DNA of 64,000 nt from JBPRGH01 sp051418055. Its GTDB lineage: Bacteria; Bacteroidota; Bacteroidia; Cytophagales; Cyclobacteriaceae. The notes beneath the pieces are model-generated. The model had not been told where the DNA came from and did no database searches. It saw nothing but the letters and a program-made list of their open reading frames with translations. The DNA lies in the NCBI GenBank assembly GCA_051418055.1, contig JBPRGH010000019.1:1-64000 (forward strand). Reading direction: 5' to 3'. Positions 1 to 9,361 of this stretch are shown here, in pieces; positions within the stretch are counted from its first letter, which is position 1, and each line of letters opens with the position of its first letter. A program made the translations under genes and the position numbers.

Positions 1-17
1 GTTATTGCCACACCAAT

Positions 18-971
18 TCATGGTCCTAATCCGGCTCCTGAAGCTAGCAAAGCCATAATAGCTGCGAAAATAAAACCAATGACATTTCCTATATAAGGGA
101 GCAAAGAGAAAACCGCCGCTATCACAGAAATGAAAATGGCATATTTAACACCAGAGATTGTCAGTCCTATAGAATATAAAACAGCCAGAAAAATAATTAA
201 AATAAACTTTCCCCATAAATATTGCTGAGCCACCATGCCGGAATGCAGAATAATTGATTTTGTTTTTTCATTTTTTTCGTTTGGGGAAAATCTATAAAGC
301 GACTTTTTAAACTTATCCCTGTAGAGCAAAAAGAAAAATATATAGATAAAGATCAGCAACATAGTCCCGAGTAATCCAAAAAATGATTTTAAAACACTCA
401 ATATGCTCGATTTACTAATACTTGTTCTTCCGTTATCGGCAGTATTTTGGTTATTAGCAGTAACTTTTTCATTTTTCCCCTGGACTGGAGTGGTGGACGG
501 GATGGAATCATTTTGCACAGATGTACCCGCGACTTGCTGAGAACTCGGTTGTAAAGGGGAAGCAGTAACCTGTTTTATTTCTTCCTCAAAAGAAATCCCC
601 CGCTGCCCTTTGAGCCAGGAAAACTGGTCAAGTTTCTCATCTACAACTTTTGCCTGTCTTACAAGCTCCTTTTTTAGTTGAGGCCAGTCTTCCTGTATTT
701 TTTCTATTTGAAGGCCAATTACCCAAAAAAGAAGGACAGTGAAACCAATCAGGAGAAGATCTGAAAATAAAGCAGCCCAACCTCTTGTTACCCCCCATGA
801 TTCCAGTTTTTTTGCTACCGGTACCACGAGCATGGCCAATAATAACCCTGTAACAAGCGGGACAAAAAATGACTTTGCTTCAACGATGGCCAGAAAGAAA
901 AAATATATACCGACAACTGTCAGTGCAAAGTAGAGAATAAAACTTTTGGTTTTTTCTATTTTGTTATCCAT
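18..971 (-). CDS. AI-2E family transporter (PerM-like), short C terminus
   Basis: Polytopic inner-membrane protein of the AI-2E/PerM family (exporters or antiporters of small molecules; substrate cannot be told). Hydrophobic segments lie at about residues 12-40 and 67-88, then a soluble, Ser/Thr/Gln-rich loop at about 95-190, then more membrane helices with the family-like LLPYIGN motif near 288. At 317 aa it is shorter than the usual 350-370 aa: it stops at a TGA (plus positions 18-20) just after GLGP, where the family normally continues with the last helices. The frame after the TGA stays open to the window edge and reads IGVAIT, which looks like more membrane segment, so the stop may be a nonsense mutation or sequence error. 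ATG start at 971. Confidence 0.8.
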   Translation of the reverse strand: MDNKIEKTKSFILYFALTVVGIYFFFLAIVEAKSFFVPLVTGLLLAMLVVPVAKKLESWGVTRGWAALFSDLLLIGFTVLLFWVIGLQIEKIQEDWPQLKKELVRQAKVVDEKLDQFSWLKGQRGISFEEEIKQVTASPLQPSSQQVAGTSVQNDSIPSTTPVQGKNEKVTANNQNTADNGRTSISKSSILSVLKSFFGLLGTMLLIFIYIFFFLLYRDKFKKSLYRFSPNEKNEKTKSIILHSGMVAQQYLWGKFILIIFLAVLYSIGLTISGVKYAIFISVIAAVFSLLPYIGNVIGFIFAAIMALLASGAGLGP

Positions 972-1169
972 AGATCACTTTTAAAGAGCTGCCATTATTA
1001 ACAATGATCTATCAATATTGATTAGGAATGGGGTCTTTATCAGGAAATGATCAAGGTGAAAGCTTAAATTAGTCACACAATTTAGGCAGGCAATTTTTAG
1101 TTTATTACACTGCCCCGGCAGCTTATTTTGTAAGGAGGAGCTTATTTGTCATAGATTAGTCACTAATCC

Positions 1170-3545
1170 TCAACTGGTAATTTTTGGCAGGTTAAAATAA
1201 AAAGTGGAGCCTTCACCCGGTTCGCTTTTTACTCCTATATCTCCTTTATGGCCCTGGATTATTCCTTTACAGATGAAAAGCCCAATTCCTAATCCGGAAG
1301 GGCGGAATTTATTGGTTTCAACTCTGAAAAATCTTTGAAACAGGTCCTTTTGCAGGTGATAAGGAATTCCGATACCTTTATCAGATATGGTAGTAAATAC
1401 AGTCTCTTTATAATCCTTGACTTCAATAATTATTTCTTTACTATCAGGCGCATATTTGACTGCATTAGATATTAAATTGTTCATCACCTGCTCCAGCCTA
1501 TCCTGATCGCCATTAAGCTCAGCGGTAGTAGAGATATTCAGATGAAATTTGTGATCAGGATAAACAAGTCTGTTATTTTCAATGCATTCTTCAATAAATG
1601 TCGAATATTGAAATCTACTAAAATTATAAATTACTTTTCCTGCTTGGATCCTGCTTACATCCAGCAGCTCGTTTATGAGGTTTTGAAGACGTTGGATATT
1701 CACCCTCATCTTGTCAATATGTTTTCTCGCCTGTGTATCAGGGAATTCATTTAAATCTTCATCAATTAATTCGGAATAAGCACTTACAGAAGTCAAGGGT
1801 GTTTTCAGCTCATGACTGGCCATACTTATAAAAGATTCTAGGGATTTCCGGGAATTTACAAGCTCAGTAATCTCATTCACATACACCACTACCCCATCTA
1901 CCTTGCCCTTGGAATTAAACCGTGGGTGAAATAAATAATTAAAATAGCCTTCTTCGATTAATCCCGACTTGTTTACAAATGTTACCATTACCTCTTTTCC
2001 TGAACTAGCTCTCCCTCTGTCATAAACTTTTTTTAAAGTCGTAATATGTCCCTGCTCAGCCAATTCCGGAAATGCCTCTTCTATCTTCATCCCTATGATA
2101 TTGTGTGAATAGAATTTTTCCCTGTAGGTATTATTTACATATTCGATATGTAGCTCAGGCCCTTTTAAAACACAAATCAAAGAAGAGGCGTCATTAAAAA
2201 TATTATAGAAATGCTGTCGCTGATTTGTCAGATATTCTTCATGTTTCTTCTGATCTGTGATATTCTCTATTAGGCCAATTAAGCGAATATCCTGGTTTTC
2301 ACTGTCTACAAACAATTGACCAGAAGCATTTAACCACCTGTTATTCGTTGTGCGAAATTCAAAATTATGATCCTTTTGCCCCTCTCCCATTATTATATCT
2401 TCAAGAAACTGCTTAAATCCAGCTTTGTCTTCAGGATAAATTTTATTAAGAAATTCTTCATAGCTCACATAATCTCTCTTCCTAATTTCCAGAAGTTCTT
2501 TCGTACGATCAGACAAGCTAAGTTCACTAGTCACAAAATTATGGTCCCATGTACCCATTTGGGTAGATTCTATGGTCAGACGTAATCTTTCTTTTTGCTC
2601 CTCAAGTTTTTTCTCTGCTGCTTTAGTTTCAGTTATATCATTTCCCAGCACAAAAAAACCGTTAATTGAACCGTCAGGATCATAATTAGGGGTATATTGA
2701 ATGTGAATATTTCTAAATTGGCCATCTTTATTCGGAATCTTATTCACAAAGGAAACATTTTCGCCTTTTAATACCCTTTTGATCATTTTTTCACTAATGC
2801 GGTACGACCTTTCACCTAAAATCTTCTTAATACCCTTTTCAAATAATTCTTTCTCCGATAATCCAAAATAGGTAGTATAGTATTTGTTATAGTATTTATA
2901 TTTTAATTCAGGGGTAACAAAGGATATAAAAGCAGGAATAGCATCAATTAGGGATCTTAATTCCTTGCTACTCATTTCCCGCTCTTGTCGTGCTTTTTGT
3001 TCATTTTTTAATAAAGAATTCTGATATATGACATTACTGATAAGTCCTAATACGCTTTCTAACAACGAAATGTCATCCTTTTTTAACTTATCAGATTTAC
3101 TATAATGGAGAGCAAATCTTCCATACGGGATACCATTGAAGAAAAACTCATAAACGACAACTGAATTTATATTATTACTCCTCAGGAATGACTTCAGATG
3201 TTCAGGAGCCTCGGAGAGACGATAGATATGATAAACCAATCGAAAGGTTTTTGAAGTATCACCTACAGGTATTTTCTGTTCTTTTAATGGAAATTCATCA
3301 AAATTAACAGGAGATACTCCTTCTGCTAAATAAAAAGAATCCGTGTCTAAACCAAGTTTACCCCTTTCATCATAATTAATGATATATACCCTGTCAGCTT
3401 TGAAAAAAGAGCCTATTTTAGCAGCCAGAGAACGAAGAATAAAATGAAGGTTGTTACTGCCAACAGTGGCATGTATAACCTCCTTTAAAAAATTCTCTCG
3501 CTCAGAAGCACTGGTGGTGGTATGTTTCTTTTGTTTTACCTCCAT
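1170..3545 (-). CDS. GAF/multi-PAS sensor histidine kinase
   Basis: Cytoplasmic sensor kinase of 791 aa with no clear membrane segment. Order: GAF-like domain about 20-175, short coiled coil, PAS about 195-310, PAS/PAC about 318-432, PAS about 445-560, HisKA with phospho-acceptor H578 in the motif SHELKTP, and HATPase_c about 680-790 with the N box (NNLISNAVKY), G1 (DKGIGIP) and G2 (GLGIGLF). All catalytic boxes look intact. There is no receiver domain and no response regulator beside it, so the partner is elsewhere (orphan kinase). Divergent from the PepSY gene at 3631. Ligand or signal unknown; GAF/PAS domains could bind haem, flavin or small molecules. Confidence 0.92.
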   Translation of the reverse strand: MEVKQKKHTTTSASERENFLKEVIHATVGSNNLHFILRSLAAKIGSFFKADRVYIINYDERGKLGLDTDSFYLAEGVSPVNFDEFPLKEQKIPVGDTSKTFRLVYHIYRLSEAPEHLKSFLRSNNINSVVVYEFFFNGIPYGRFALHYSKSDKLKKDDISLLESVLGLISNVIYQNSLLKNEQKARQEREMSSKELRSLIDAIPAFISFVTPELKYKYYNKYYTTYFGLSEKELFEKGIKKILGERSYRISEKMIKRVLKGENVSFVNKIPNKDGQFRNIHIQYTPNYDPDGSINGFFVLGNDITETKAAEKKLEEQKERLRLTIESTQMGTWDHNFVTSELSLSDRTKELLEIRKRDYVSYEEFLNKIYPEDKAGFKQFLEDIIMGEGQKDHNFEFRTTNNRWLNASGQLFVDSENQDIRLIGLIENITDQKKHEEYLTNQRQHFYNIFNDASSLICVLKGPELHIEYVNNTYREKFYSHNIIGMKIEEAFPELAEQGHITTLKKVYDRGRASSGKEVMVTFVNKSGLIEEGYFNYLFHPRFNSKGKVDGVVVYVNEITELVNSRKSLESFISMASHELKTPLTSVSAYSELIDEDLNEFPDTQARKHIDKMRVNIQRLQNLINELLDVSRIQAGKVIYNFSRFQYSTFIEECIENNRLVYPDHKFHLNISTTAELNGDQDRLEQVMNNLISNAVKYAPDSKEIIIEVKDYKETVFTTISDKGIGIPYHLQKDLFQRFFRVETNKFRPSGLGIGLFICKGIIQGHKGDIGVKSEPGEGSTFYFNLPKITS

Positions 3546-3630
3546 GAGTAATGGAAGTTAGCCAATTAAAATGATTAATAAAATTTATTTTGACAGCGGA
3601 AAACTGATAAATATTACTTGAAGAAATTGA

Positions 3631-4197
3631 ATGATAAAAGATAAAAAAACATCCTATAGCAGCAGGAGCAAAAAGGTAAAATCTTTATCACGTAAAACAC
3701 GTAAATGGAGAAGGGTCCATTACTATCTGGGCCTTTCAATAGCCTTATTTTTATTTATTAGTGCATCTACAGGTTTATTATTAGGTTATAAGAAAGAGCT
3801 AAGCATTCTTCAACCTCCAACGCAAAAAGGAGTTAGTACCCACCTAAATAATTGGTTGCCCCTTGATGAAATAGCTATACAGGCAAATAACGCTGTTAAT
3901 AGCCGCAATGGGTTAATCATTGACCGGATGGATATAAGGCCAGATAAGGGTGTTGTAAAGGTTACCTATAAACCTGGATATTGGGAAGTGCAGGTCGATG
4001 GCACAACAGGTGAAGTTTTATCCGTAGCCAAACGTCATTCCGATCTTATAGAGCAGATCCATGACGGGTCAATTATCAGTGATTCATTTAAACTTATTAG
4101 CATGAATATTCTCGGATTAGGGATTTTAATTTTGATCTTTTCCGGAATATGGTTGTGGTATGGCCCCAAAATCATCAGAAAATTTAAACACATATGA
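3631..4197 (+). CDS. PepSY domain membrane protein
   Basis: Small inner-membrane protein (188 aa). A basic N terminus (Lys/Arg-rich, residues 1-30) precedes a first helix about 33-52 with the family-like RRVHYYLGLSIALFL; a periplasmic PepSY domain follows at about 75-140 (WEVQVDGTTGEVLSV), then a second helix about 158-178. This is the short PepSY-TM form often found with iron-siderophore reduction or peptidase regulation, but no TonB receptor or reductase is adjacent, so the role is open. ATG start; divergent from the histidine kinase at 3545. Confidence 0.75.
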   Translation: MIKDKKTSYSSRSKKVKSLSRKTRKWRRVHYYLGLSIALFLFISASTGLLLGYKKELSILQPPTQKGVSTHLNNWLPLDEIAIQANNAVNSRNGLIIDRMDIRPDKGVVKVTYKPGYWEVQVDGTTGEVLSVAKRHSDLIEQIHDGSIISDSFKLISMNILGLGILILIFSGIWLWYGPKIIRKFKHI

Positions 4198-4249
4198 TTT
4201 TAAGGCATTCAAAACTTTACTAACAATTATATAAAAAACCCTGTTCTCT

Positions 4250-4255
4250 AGGAGG
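4250..4255 (+). promoter_or_regulatory. Shine-Dalgarno-like AGGAGG, very close to start
   Basis: A full AGGAGG sits only two bases before the ATG at 4258. Such strong SD sequences are uncommon in Bacteroidota, and the spacing is shorter than the usual 5-9 bases, so it may or may not be used. Confidence 0.4.
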
Positions 4256-4257
4256 TT

Positions 4258-5397
4258 ATGGTATTACTCGTTTTATATCTGATTTTAGCAATTCTTGTTT
4301 CTTTTCTATGTTCTATTCTGGAAGCTGTCCTTTTATCAATTACACCATCATATGTGGAAAGTGTAAAAGACAGTTCATCGGGCCGTAAGTTACAGGGCCT
4401 TAAAAAAGATATTGACCGGCCTCTTGCTGCGATCCTTTCTTTTAATACAATAGCACATACTGTTGGTGCTGCAGGTGTTGGAGCACAAGCTGCACATCTG
4501 TGGGGAAACAACGTACTGGGTTGGGTATCAGCGGGGCTAACGCTGTTAATTCTCGTGTTTTCAGAGATCATCCCTAAAACTATCGGAGCGAATTACTGGC
4601 GATCCCTTGTGGGTTTTACAGCAAGTACTCTAAAAATATTAATTATTTTAATGTACCCCCTGGTCCTTCTTTCGCAGGAAATCACAAAAATCCTTTCGAA
4701 GAATAAAGATCAGGGATCTGTCAGCCGTGCAGAGATTTCGGCTATGGCTGATATTGGGCATAAAGAAGGGATATTTGAAAAAACCGAGTCAAAGATCATC
4801 AAAAACCTTATTAGGTTCCGCAATATAAAAGCTGAAGATATTATGACTCCACGCACTGTAATGATCATGGTCCAGGAAAATCAACCATTGCAGGATTTTA
4901 TTACTAAGGATGAGTTTGAAAAATTCTCACGTATTCCTGTGTTTGGTGAAACCCGTGATGATATTACAGGTTATGTGCATAAGCATGATGTGCTTAAAAA
5001 TTTGGCAGAAGATCAGCACGAAGTACTTCTTAAAAGCATAAAAAGAGATGTGCTGATGGTTTCAGAAGAACTGAAACTTCCAAAACTAATGGACCGCTTT
5101 CTTGAAAAGAAAGACCATATCGCTATTGTGACAGACCAGTATGGCGGTATTGCCGGGCTGGTCACAATGGAAGATGTAATGGAAACACTTCTTGGAACTG
5201 AAATAATTGATGAATTCGACAGCGAGCAGGATATGCAGGAGTTTGCCAGAAAAAAATGGCGCAGCCGGGCCATAAAGCTTGGATTAATAGAAGAAGCAGA
5301 AGAAGGATCTTCAGAAAAAGATGAGGTTGTTCGGTATGGTATTACCGGTGGTCAGGCACCTGAGGAAGAGGATGACATTGATAGAAATAAAAAATAG
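4258..5397 (+). CDS. CNNM/DUF21 and CBS-pair membrane protein (HlyC/CorC family)
   Basis: 379 aa. N-terminal CNNM (DUF21) membrane domain about 1-160, then a CBS pair about 190-320 with typical motifs (EDIMTPRTVM near 195; DQYGGIAGLVTMEDVMETLLG near 295-315). The CorC_HlyC C-terminal domain seen in longer relatives is absent; the tail is acidic and charged. Family members are linked to Mg2+/Co2+ efflux with the CBS pair sensing adenine nucleotides; here that is inference from the family. ATG at 4258 is supported by the domain start immediately after it. It follows the PepSY gene after 60 bp on the same strand. Confidence 0.88.
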   Translation: MVLLVLYLILAILVSFLCSILEAVLLSITPSYVESVKDSSSGRKLQGLKKDIDRPLAAILSFNTIAHTVGAAGVGAQAAHLWGNNVLGWVSAGLTLLILVFSEIIPKTIGANYWRSLVGFTASTLKILIILMYPLVLLSQEITKILSKNKDQGSVSRAEISAMADIGHKEGIFEKTESKIIKNLIRFRNIKAEDIMTPRTVMIMVQENQPLQDFITKDEFEKFSRIPVFGETRDDITGYVHKHDVLKNLAEDQHEVLLKSIKRDVLMVSEELKLPKLMDRFLEKKDHIAIVTDQYGGIAGLVTMEDVMETLLGTEIIDEFDSEQDMQEFARKKWRSRAIKLGLIEEAEEGSSEKDEVVRYGITGGQAPEEEDDIDRNKK

Positions 5398-5424
5398 AAT
5401 ATGATTAGTTTTTAAGCCTATAAT

Positions 5425-8220
5425 TTAATAAATAACTATTTTACCACTGATATTAGCATCTGCCGTTTCAATACGGTAATAATAGATTCCCTGAGGCAAT
5501 CCCTTTAAAGGCAGGTAATCATGAGAGGAGATTAGTTTCTTTCTTTTTATTTTAGCCCCTAACTGATTGAATAAAGTGAAATAAATATCCTGATCCTCAT
5601 AATCCCTTGATAGTATATTAAGATCATCGAGTCCACTTACAGGATTAGGATAAATAATAAAAGGTGTTTTGGATAAATAAATATCTGAGACCTCTTCTGT
5701 TAAAACGGATTTTCCATTTACAAATATAAGTTTTGCACGATAGATATTTAATCCTTCATTTGGTTGTTGATCAAAAAATATATTTTCTGTTCCAGGATCT
5801 CCTATTATTCCAATCTGCGTAAAATATTTAGAATTATATCTTTCGATAATAATCTTTTCCACACCGTATCCAGTCCCTAGCGAAAGCCTCAGCGAAATTC
5901 CCTCATCATCTACAAACTCTGTTAAAAAAGACTTTATATAACAATCAATACCCTGAAGGTCAACATTATACAAATAAGGCTGAATCATCTTCTTATCAAG
6001 AAAAATAGGCTGAACAGCAACATATGAAGTGCTAACTTCCTTTTTATTATATATATGGAAGGTATCCATAGTAACAGCGAATTTCTCCATTTTGGTTTCG
6101 CCTAGCCTTAGCACTTCATAATTCACATTATCGGGAAGTTTATTCCATTTCAGCATAACGGAATCGGCACAATCAAATCCCACACTAATTGATAGAGGTC
6201 TTGAGATGGTAAAAGTATCTGTTAAAAATTCATTATTTGCTATAACCATTTTAGCTATACATTTTGAGAAAACTTCTGGTGCATCCCAACGTAAATAACC
6301 TTTTGAAAGATCAATATTGTCATTAATGACAAACCAGTTTTCTCCTTCATCAGTAGTAATTTCGAGCTTCCCAAGCTTTTCAGAAAATGTACTCTCCCAA
6401 CGGAAATAACTTCCTGATTCACCATTGTAAGGCATATTATCACTTCCTGTTGGGTAAAACCATTGGAACTGATCTCCTTTTTGCATATTGTATGCCACAT
6501 AAAATTGCTGAGGACCCTCCGGAATCTGGTAACCTTTTATTTTAACAGTATATTCCCCTGCTACAGGTTTGCTGATCGTTACCTGCTCCACATTATTTAA
6601 ATGGTCCTCGCCCCTGACTGCAGGATCTGTTATATTCTCTGGTGAAGGATTTAATATCCAGGGCAGCCATAGATCACTTCTATTGCTTACGCTCAGATCC
6701 AGATCGTTAATAAGCGCCACATTGGAATTTGGTTTAGCCGCCGGGTCATTCCATAATAAAGTTATTTTCAATTCATCGATGTGCTCAGGTATAGATAATG
6801 AAAACATAAGCTCTTCCTCATGTTCTACTGCTGAAGTATAATAATTCCTGTTATTAAGATCCTCGAGCGCCTGGTATGCATTTACATTGCCAAAACCTGT
6901 TGCAAAATCCGGCCCGGGTCTACCAACATCTTCTGCCGAATTTATTAGCAATGCCTTCAGAAGTGCCGAGGCGGGTAATCGCCCCTCCTGTTCTTTATAT
7001 GCCTGCTGAAGTAAAACAGAGGCACCAGAGATTAATGAAGTAGCATTTGAAGTCCCCGCTGTACTATATGCTACAACTTCAGGTTTTATCCTCCCGTCAT
7101 AAGCAGGGCCCTTAGATGAAAAAATCATTTCTTTTCCTACAGTATCTACGGCACCAACAACCAGGTTATTTTTAGCCATTTTAAAATTTCCCGTAAGGTT
7201 GGCATATCCAGTCACGCCTTCATAGATCTCTCCGGCACCAGTTTCACTGCCCTTATTTCCTGAAGAAAAGAGATGCAAAAGCTGAGGGTTATCATTTGAA
7301 TTTTTATCAAATAATTCTGCCAACACACCATAAAAATTTTCAATTGATGTGCCATAGGAATGATTCTGGACACCAATGCTATAATTTACATAATATTCGC
7401 TATCATCCGGCGCAACAGGATCGAAATCTGTAGAAGACAGAGAAACAGCCCCGGCAACACCTTTACCCATTATTGAAGTATTTCCGGCACCACCAATAAC
7501 AGTGGCCATCTCTGTTGCGTGAGGGTTGATTTTGGAAGATTCCAAACCTGAAGGTAAATTTCTGTTCTTTATATCCGGATCTTCAACATCATAAAAATTA
7601 TCCTTTACAGAAACAACCATTCCATTACCATCTAAAGCAGGGAAATTATGATGGATATTATTTATCTGATTTGGGTTTAAATTCAGGTCCAGTACTCTTG
7701 CTTCAGAATATGGTTTTACCTGCTCCTGCCCAATATATATCACACCATTCAAAGGTAAAATATCATTGATTATATCGTTATAATTTGCCCGGATAAAAAT
7801 AGCGTAACCTGTTCTGCTTACTATTTTTATATTACTTAATCGTGAGATATTATGATAAGCATCTTCTGAGGTTATTTTAAGGGTATATTCATTAGCCTGC
7901 TTATTTAAGTTACCACCTAGCTTCCACCTATTATTTGCATGGAAAATATTGTATCGGCTATCATCCTTCAGCGAAAGGGTATCAATATTATGCACTATAA
8001 AAGTACCCTGAGATATTTTTCTCACAATAGAAAACTTATCCCAATCCAATGTTGAAAAAGTTGATTGATCATTGACTTCTAAAATAAAATAAAGAGCGGC
8101 TGATCCTGATTTTTCTTCATCAGTTGCAATAAATTTTTCCCAATTTTCTTCCTGGGCATTAACTCCAAAAAAGAATAAAAACGATAAAAATGTGGTAGTT
8201 ATAAAAAATTTTATGGGCAT
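5425..8220 (-). CDS. Secreted subtilisin-like (S8) serine protease with T9SS sorting tail
   Basis: 931 aa secreted protease. Signal peptide about 1-22 (cleavage after VNA or AQ). Catalytic triad visible as D207 (SVKDN), H234 (NPHATEMATVIGG) and S391 (GTSNAT), with oxyanion Asn N322 (SSGNKG), so probably active even though the His motif HATEM differs from the usual HGTHV. A jelly-roll domain follows at about 470-590, then Ig/FN-like segments, then a type-A T9SS C-terminal domain from about 850 (IYPNPVSG) ending in GKIVIY. Expected to be exported and anchored or released by T9SS. Divergent from the M57-like metalloprotease at 8411. Confidence 0.92.
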   Translation of the reverse strand: MPIKFFITTTFLSFLFFFGVNAQEENWEKFIATDEEKSGSAALYFILEVNDQSTFSTLDWDKFSIVRKISQGTFIVHNIDTLSLKDDSRYNIFHANNRWKLGGNLNKQANEYTLKITSEDAYHNISRLSNIKIVSRTGYAIFIRANYNDIINDILPLNGVIYIGQEQVKPYSEARVLDLNLNPNQINNIHHNFPALDGNGMVVSVKDNFYDVEDPDIKNRNLPSGLESSKINPHATEMATVIGGAGNTSIMGKGVAGAVSLSSTDFDPVAPDDSEYYVNYSIGVQNHSYGTSIENFYGVLAELFDKNSNDNPQLLHLFSSGNKGSETGAGEIYEGVTGYANLTGNFKMAKNNLVVGAVDTVGKEMIFSSKGPAYDGRIKPEVVAYSTAGTSNATSLISGASVLLQQAYKEQEGRLPASALLKALLINSAEDVGRPGPDFATGFGNVNAYQALEDLNNRNYYTSAVEHEEELMFSLSIPEHIDELKITLLWNDPAAKPNSNVALINDLDLSVSNRSDLWLPWILNPSPENITDPAVRGEDHLNNVEQVTISKPVAGEYTVKIKGYQIPEGPQQFYVAYNMQKGDQFQWFYPTGSDNMPYNGESGSYFRWESTFSEKLGKLEITTDEGENWFVINDNIDLSKGYLRWDAPEVFSKCIAKMVIANNEFLTDTFTISRPLSISVGFDCADSVMLKWNKLPDNVNYEVLRLGETKMEKFAVTMDTFHIYNKKEVSTSYVAVQPIFLDKKMIQPYLYNVDLQGIDCYIKSFLTEFVDDEGISLRLSLGTGYGVEKIIIERYNSKYFTQIGIIGDPGTENIFFDQQPNEGLNIYRAKLIFVNGKSVLTEEVSDIYLSKTPFIIYPNPVSGLDDLNILSRDYEDQDIYFTLFNQLGAKIKRKKLISSHDYLPLKGLPQGIYYYRIETADANISGKIVIY

Positions 8221-8410
8221 ATGCGGTTATATGGCTTTCCTTCTAAGGGTAAAGACTTTTACAAAATATTATTTGTAATTAAACGCAAATTAATCAATGT
8301 ATAAGAATAAAAAGAAGCTAGTTCCAAATTTAATTTGCATTTTCCTTTTTTATTAAATTTAACTTTTCTTAATTGCGCTCAGTTTTTATTTTCAACTTAA
8401 ACCAAAATCT

Positions 8411-9259
8411 ATGAAAACTTTAAAAACCTCGCTGATAGCTGCAGGTGCAGTTATCCTATCCACATTCTTCATCACATCATGTAATGAAGAAGAAATCCAA
8501 CCAGATCAATTACAAATTTCACCTGAAGTTATTGCTCAGTTTGAATCTTTGGGATTTGATGTTAGTGACATTGAAAAGAAGCATAATCACAACCCAATCA
8601 CAGGGGAAACTGATGGTTTTCACTACATTCTTGAAAAGGATATAGCGATTACGCCTGAAACACTAGAAGGAATGCTTAGCAGCGACCTTTTCCATGAAGG
8701 ACCTGTAGGAGAACAGTACCGAACCTATAACCTTGTTAGTACACCGAGAACTGTAAGAGTTTTGGGTTATACTGGCGGAAGTAATGCATTAGATTCTAAA
8801 ATGAGAACTGCATTACAATGGTCTGTTGACAACTATAACAGGATTAATACTAACTTAAGCTTTACATTAAGTTTCGGAACAGGTACAAGTAACGCTGATA
8901 TAGTAGTATATCGTGTTAGCGGTGGAGCCGGTGGTTCTGCCGGGTTTCCTGAAGGTGGAAGACCTTACAAATGGGTACAGATCTATTCAGGCACAAGCAA
9001 CTATGATACAAATGTAGTAGAGCATGTAATTACACATGAAATGGGCCATTGTCTTGGAATGCGTCATTCAGATTATTTCAACAGGTCTTTATCATGTGGA
9101 TCAGGAGGAAATGAAGGTTCTAGTGGAGTTGGAGCTGTTCATGTGCCGGGAACTCCATCAGGTTATGATTCCAACTCTCTGATGAACGCTTGCTTTAGCT
9201 CAAGTGAAGATGGAGAATTTGGATATTATGATGTGAGAGCGCTTGAGTACCTGTATTAA
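8411..9259 (+). CDS. M57-like zinc metalloprotease lipoprotein
   Basis: 282 aa secreted metallopeptidase. Lipoprotein signal ends in TSC with the lipidated C24 directly after, so it is probably membrane-anchored. The zinc site is HEMGHCLGMRH at 209-219 (H209, E210, H213, H219), the extended metzincin-type motif, and SLMN near 262 is the likely Met-turn. The overall form fits the Bacteroidota dual-action HEIGH/M57 family. An intrinsic terminator follows at 9284. Its neighbour at 5425-8220 is another secreted protease transcribed away from it. Confidence 0.88.
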   Translation: MKTLKTSLIAAGAVILSTFFITSCNEEEIQPDQLQISPEVIAQFESLGFDVSDIEKKHNHNPITGETDGFHYILEKDIAITPETLEGMLSSDLFHEGPVGEQYRTYNLVSTPRTVRVLGYTGGSNALDSKMRTALQWSVDNYNRINTNLSFTLSFGTGTSNADIVVYRVSGGAGGSAGFPEGGRPYKWVQIYSGTSNYDTNVVEHVITHEMGHCLGMRHSDYFNRSLSCGSGGNEGSSGVGAVHVPGTPSGYDSNSLMNACFSSSEDGEFGYYDVRALEYLY

Positions 9260-9283
9260 TCAATAAAAAATTATGGATTTTTT

Positions 9284-9315
9284 AAAGGCCGCAGTTTTAT
9301 CTGCGGCCTTTTTTT
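9284..9315 (+). terminator. Intrinsic terminator after the M57 protease gene
   Basis: Perfect 11-bp arms AAAGGCCGCAG (9284-9294) and CTGCGGCCTTT (9301-9311) with a 6-base loop, followed by a T run to 9315. Lies 25 bp after the protease stop. Confidence 0.92.
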
Positions 9316-9361
9316 ATTCTTATACCATTGATAATTAACACTATCAGATCTATAAATAATA

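Noticed and set aside
4248..4571. 107-codon minus-strand frame opposite the CBS/CNNM gene
   Set aside because: No start signal or family motif; fully inside a well-supported gene.
8334..8367. TTTG and TAACTTTT before the M57 protease gene
   Set aside because: The 22-base spacer is longer than the usual 19-21, so not called as a promoter.
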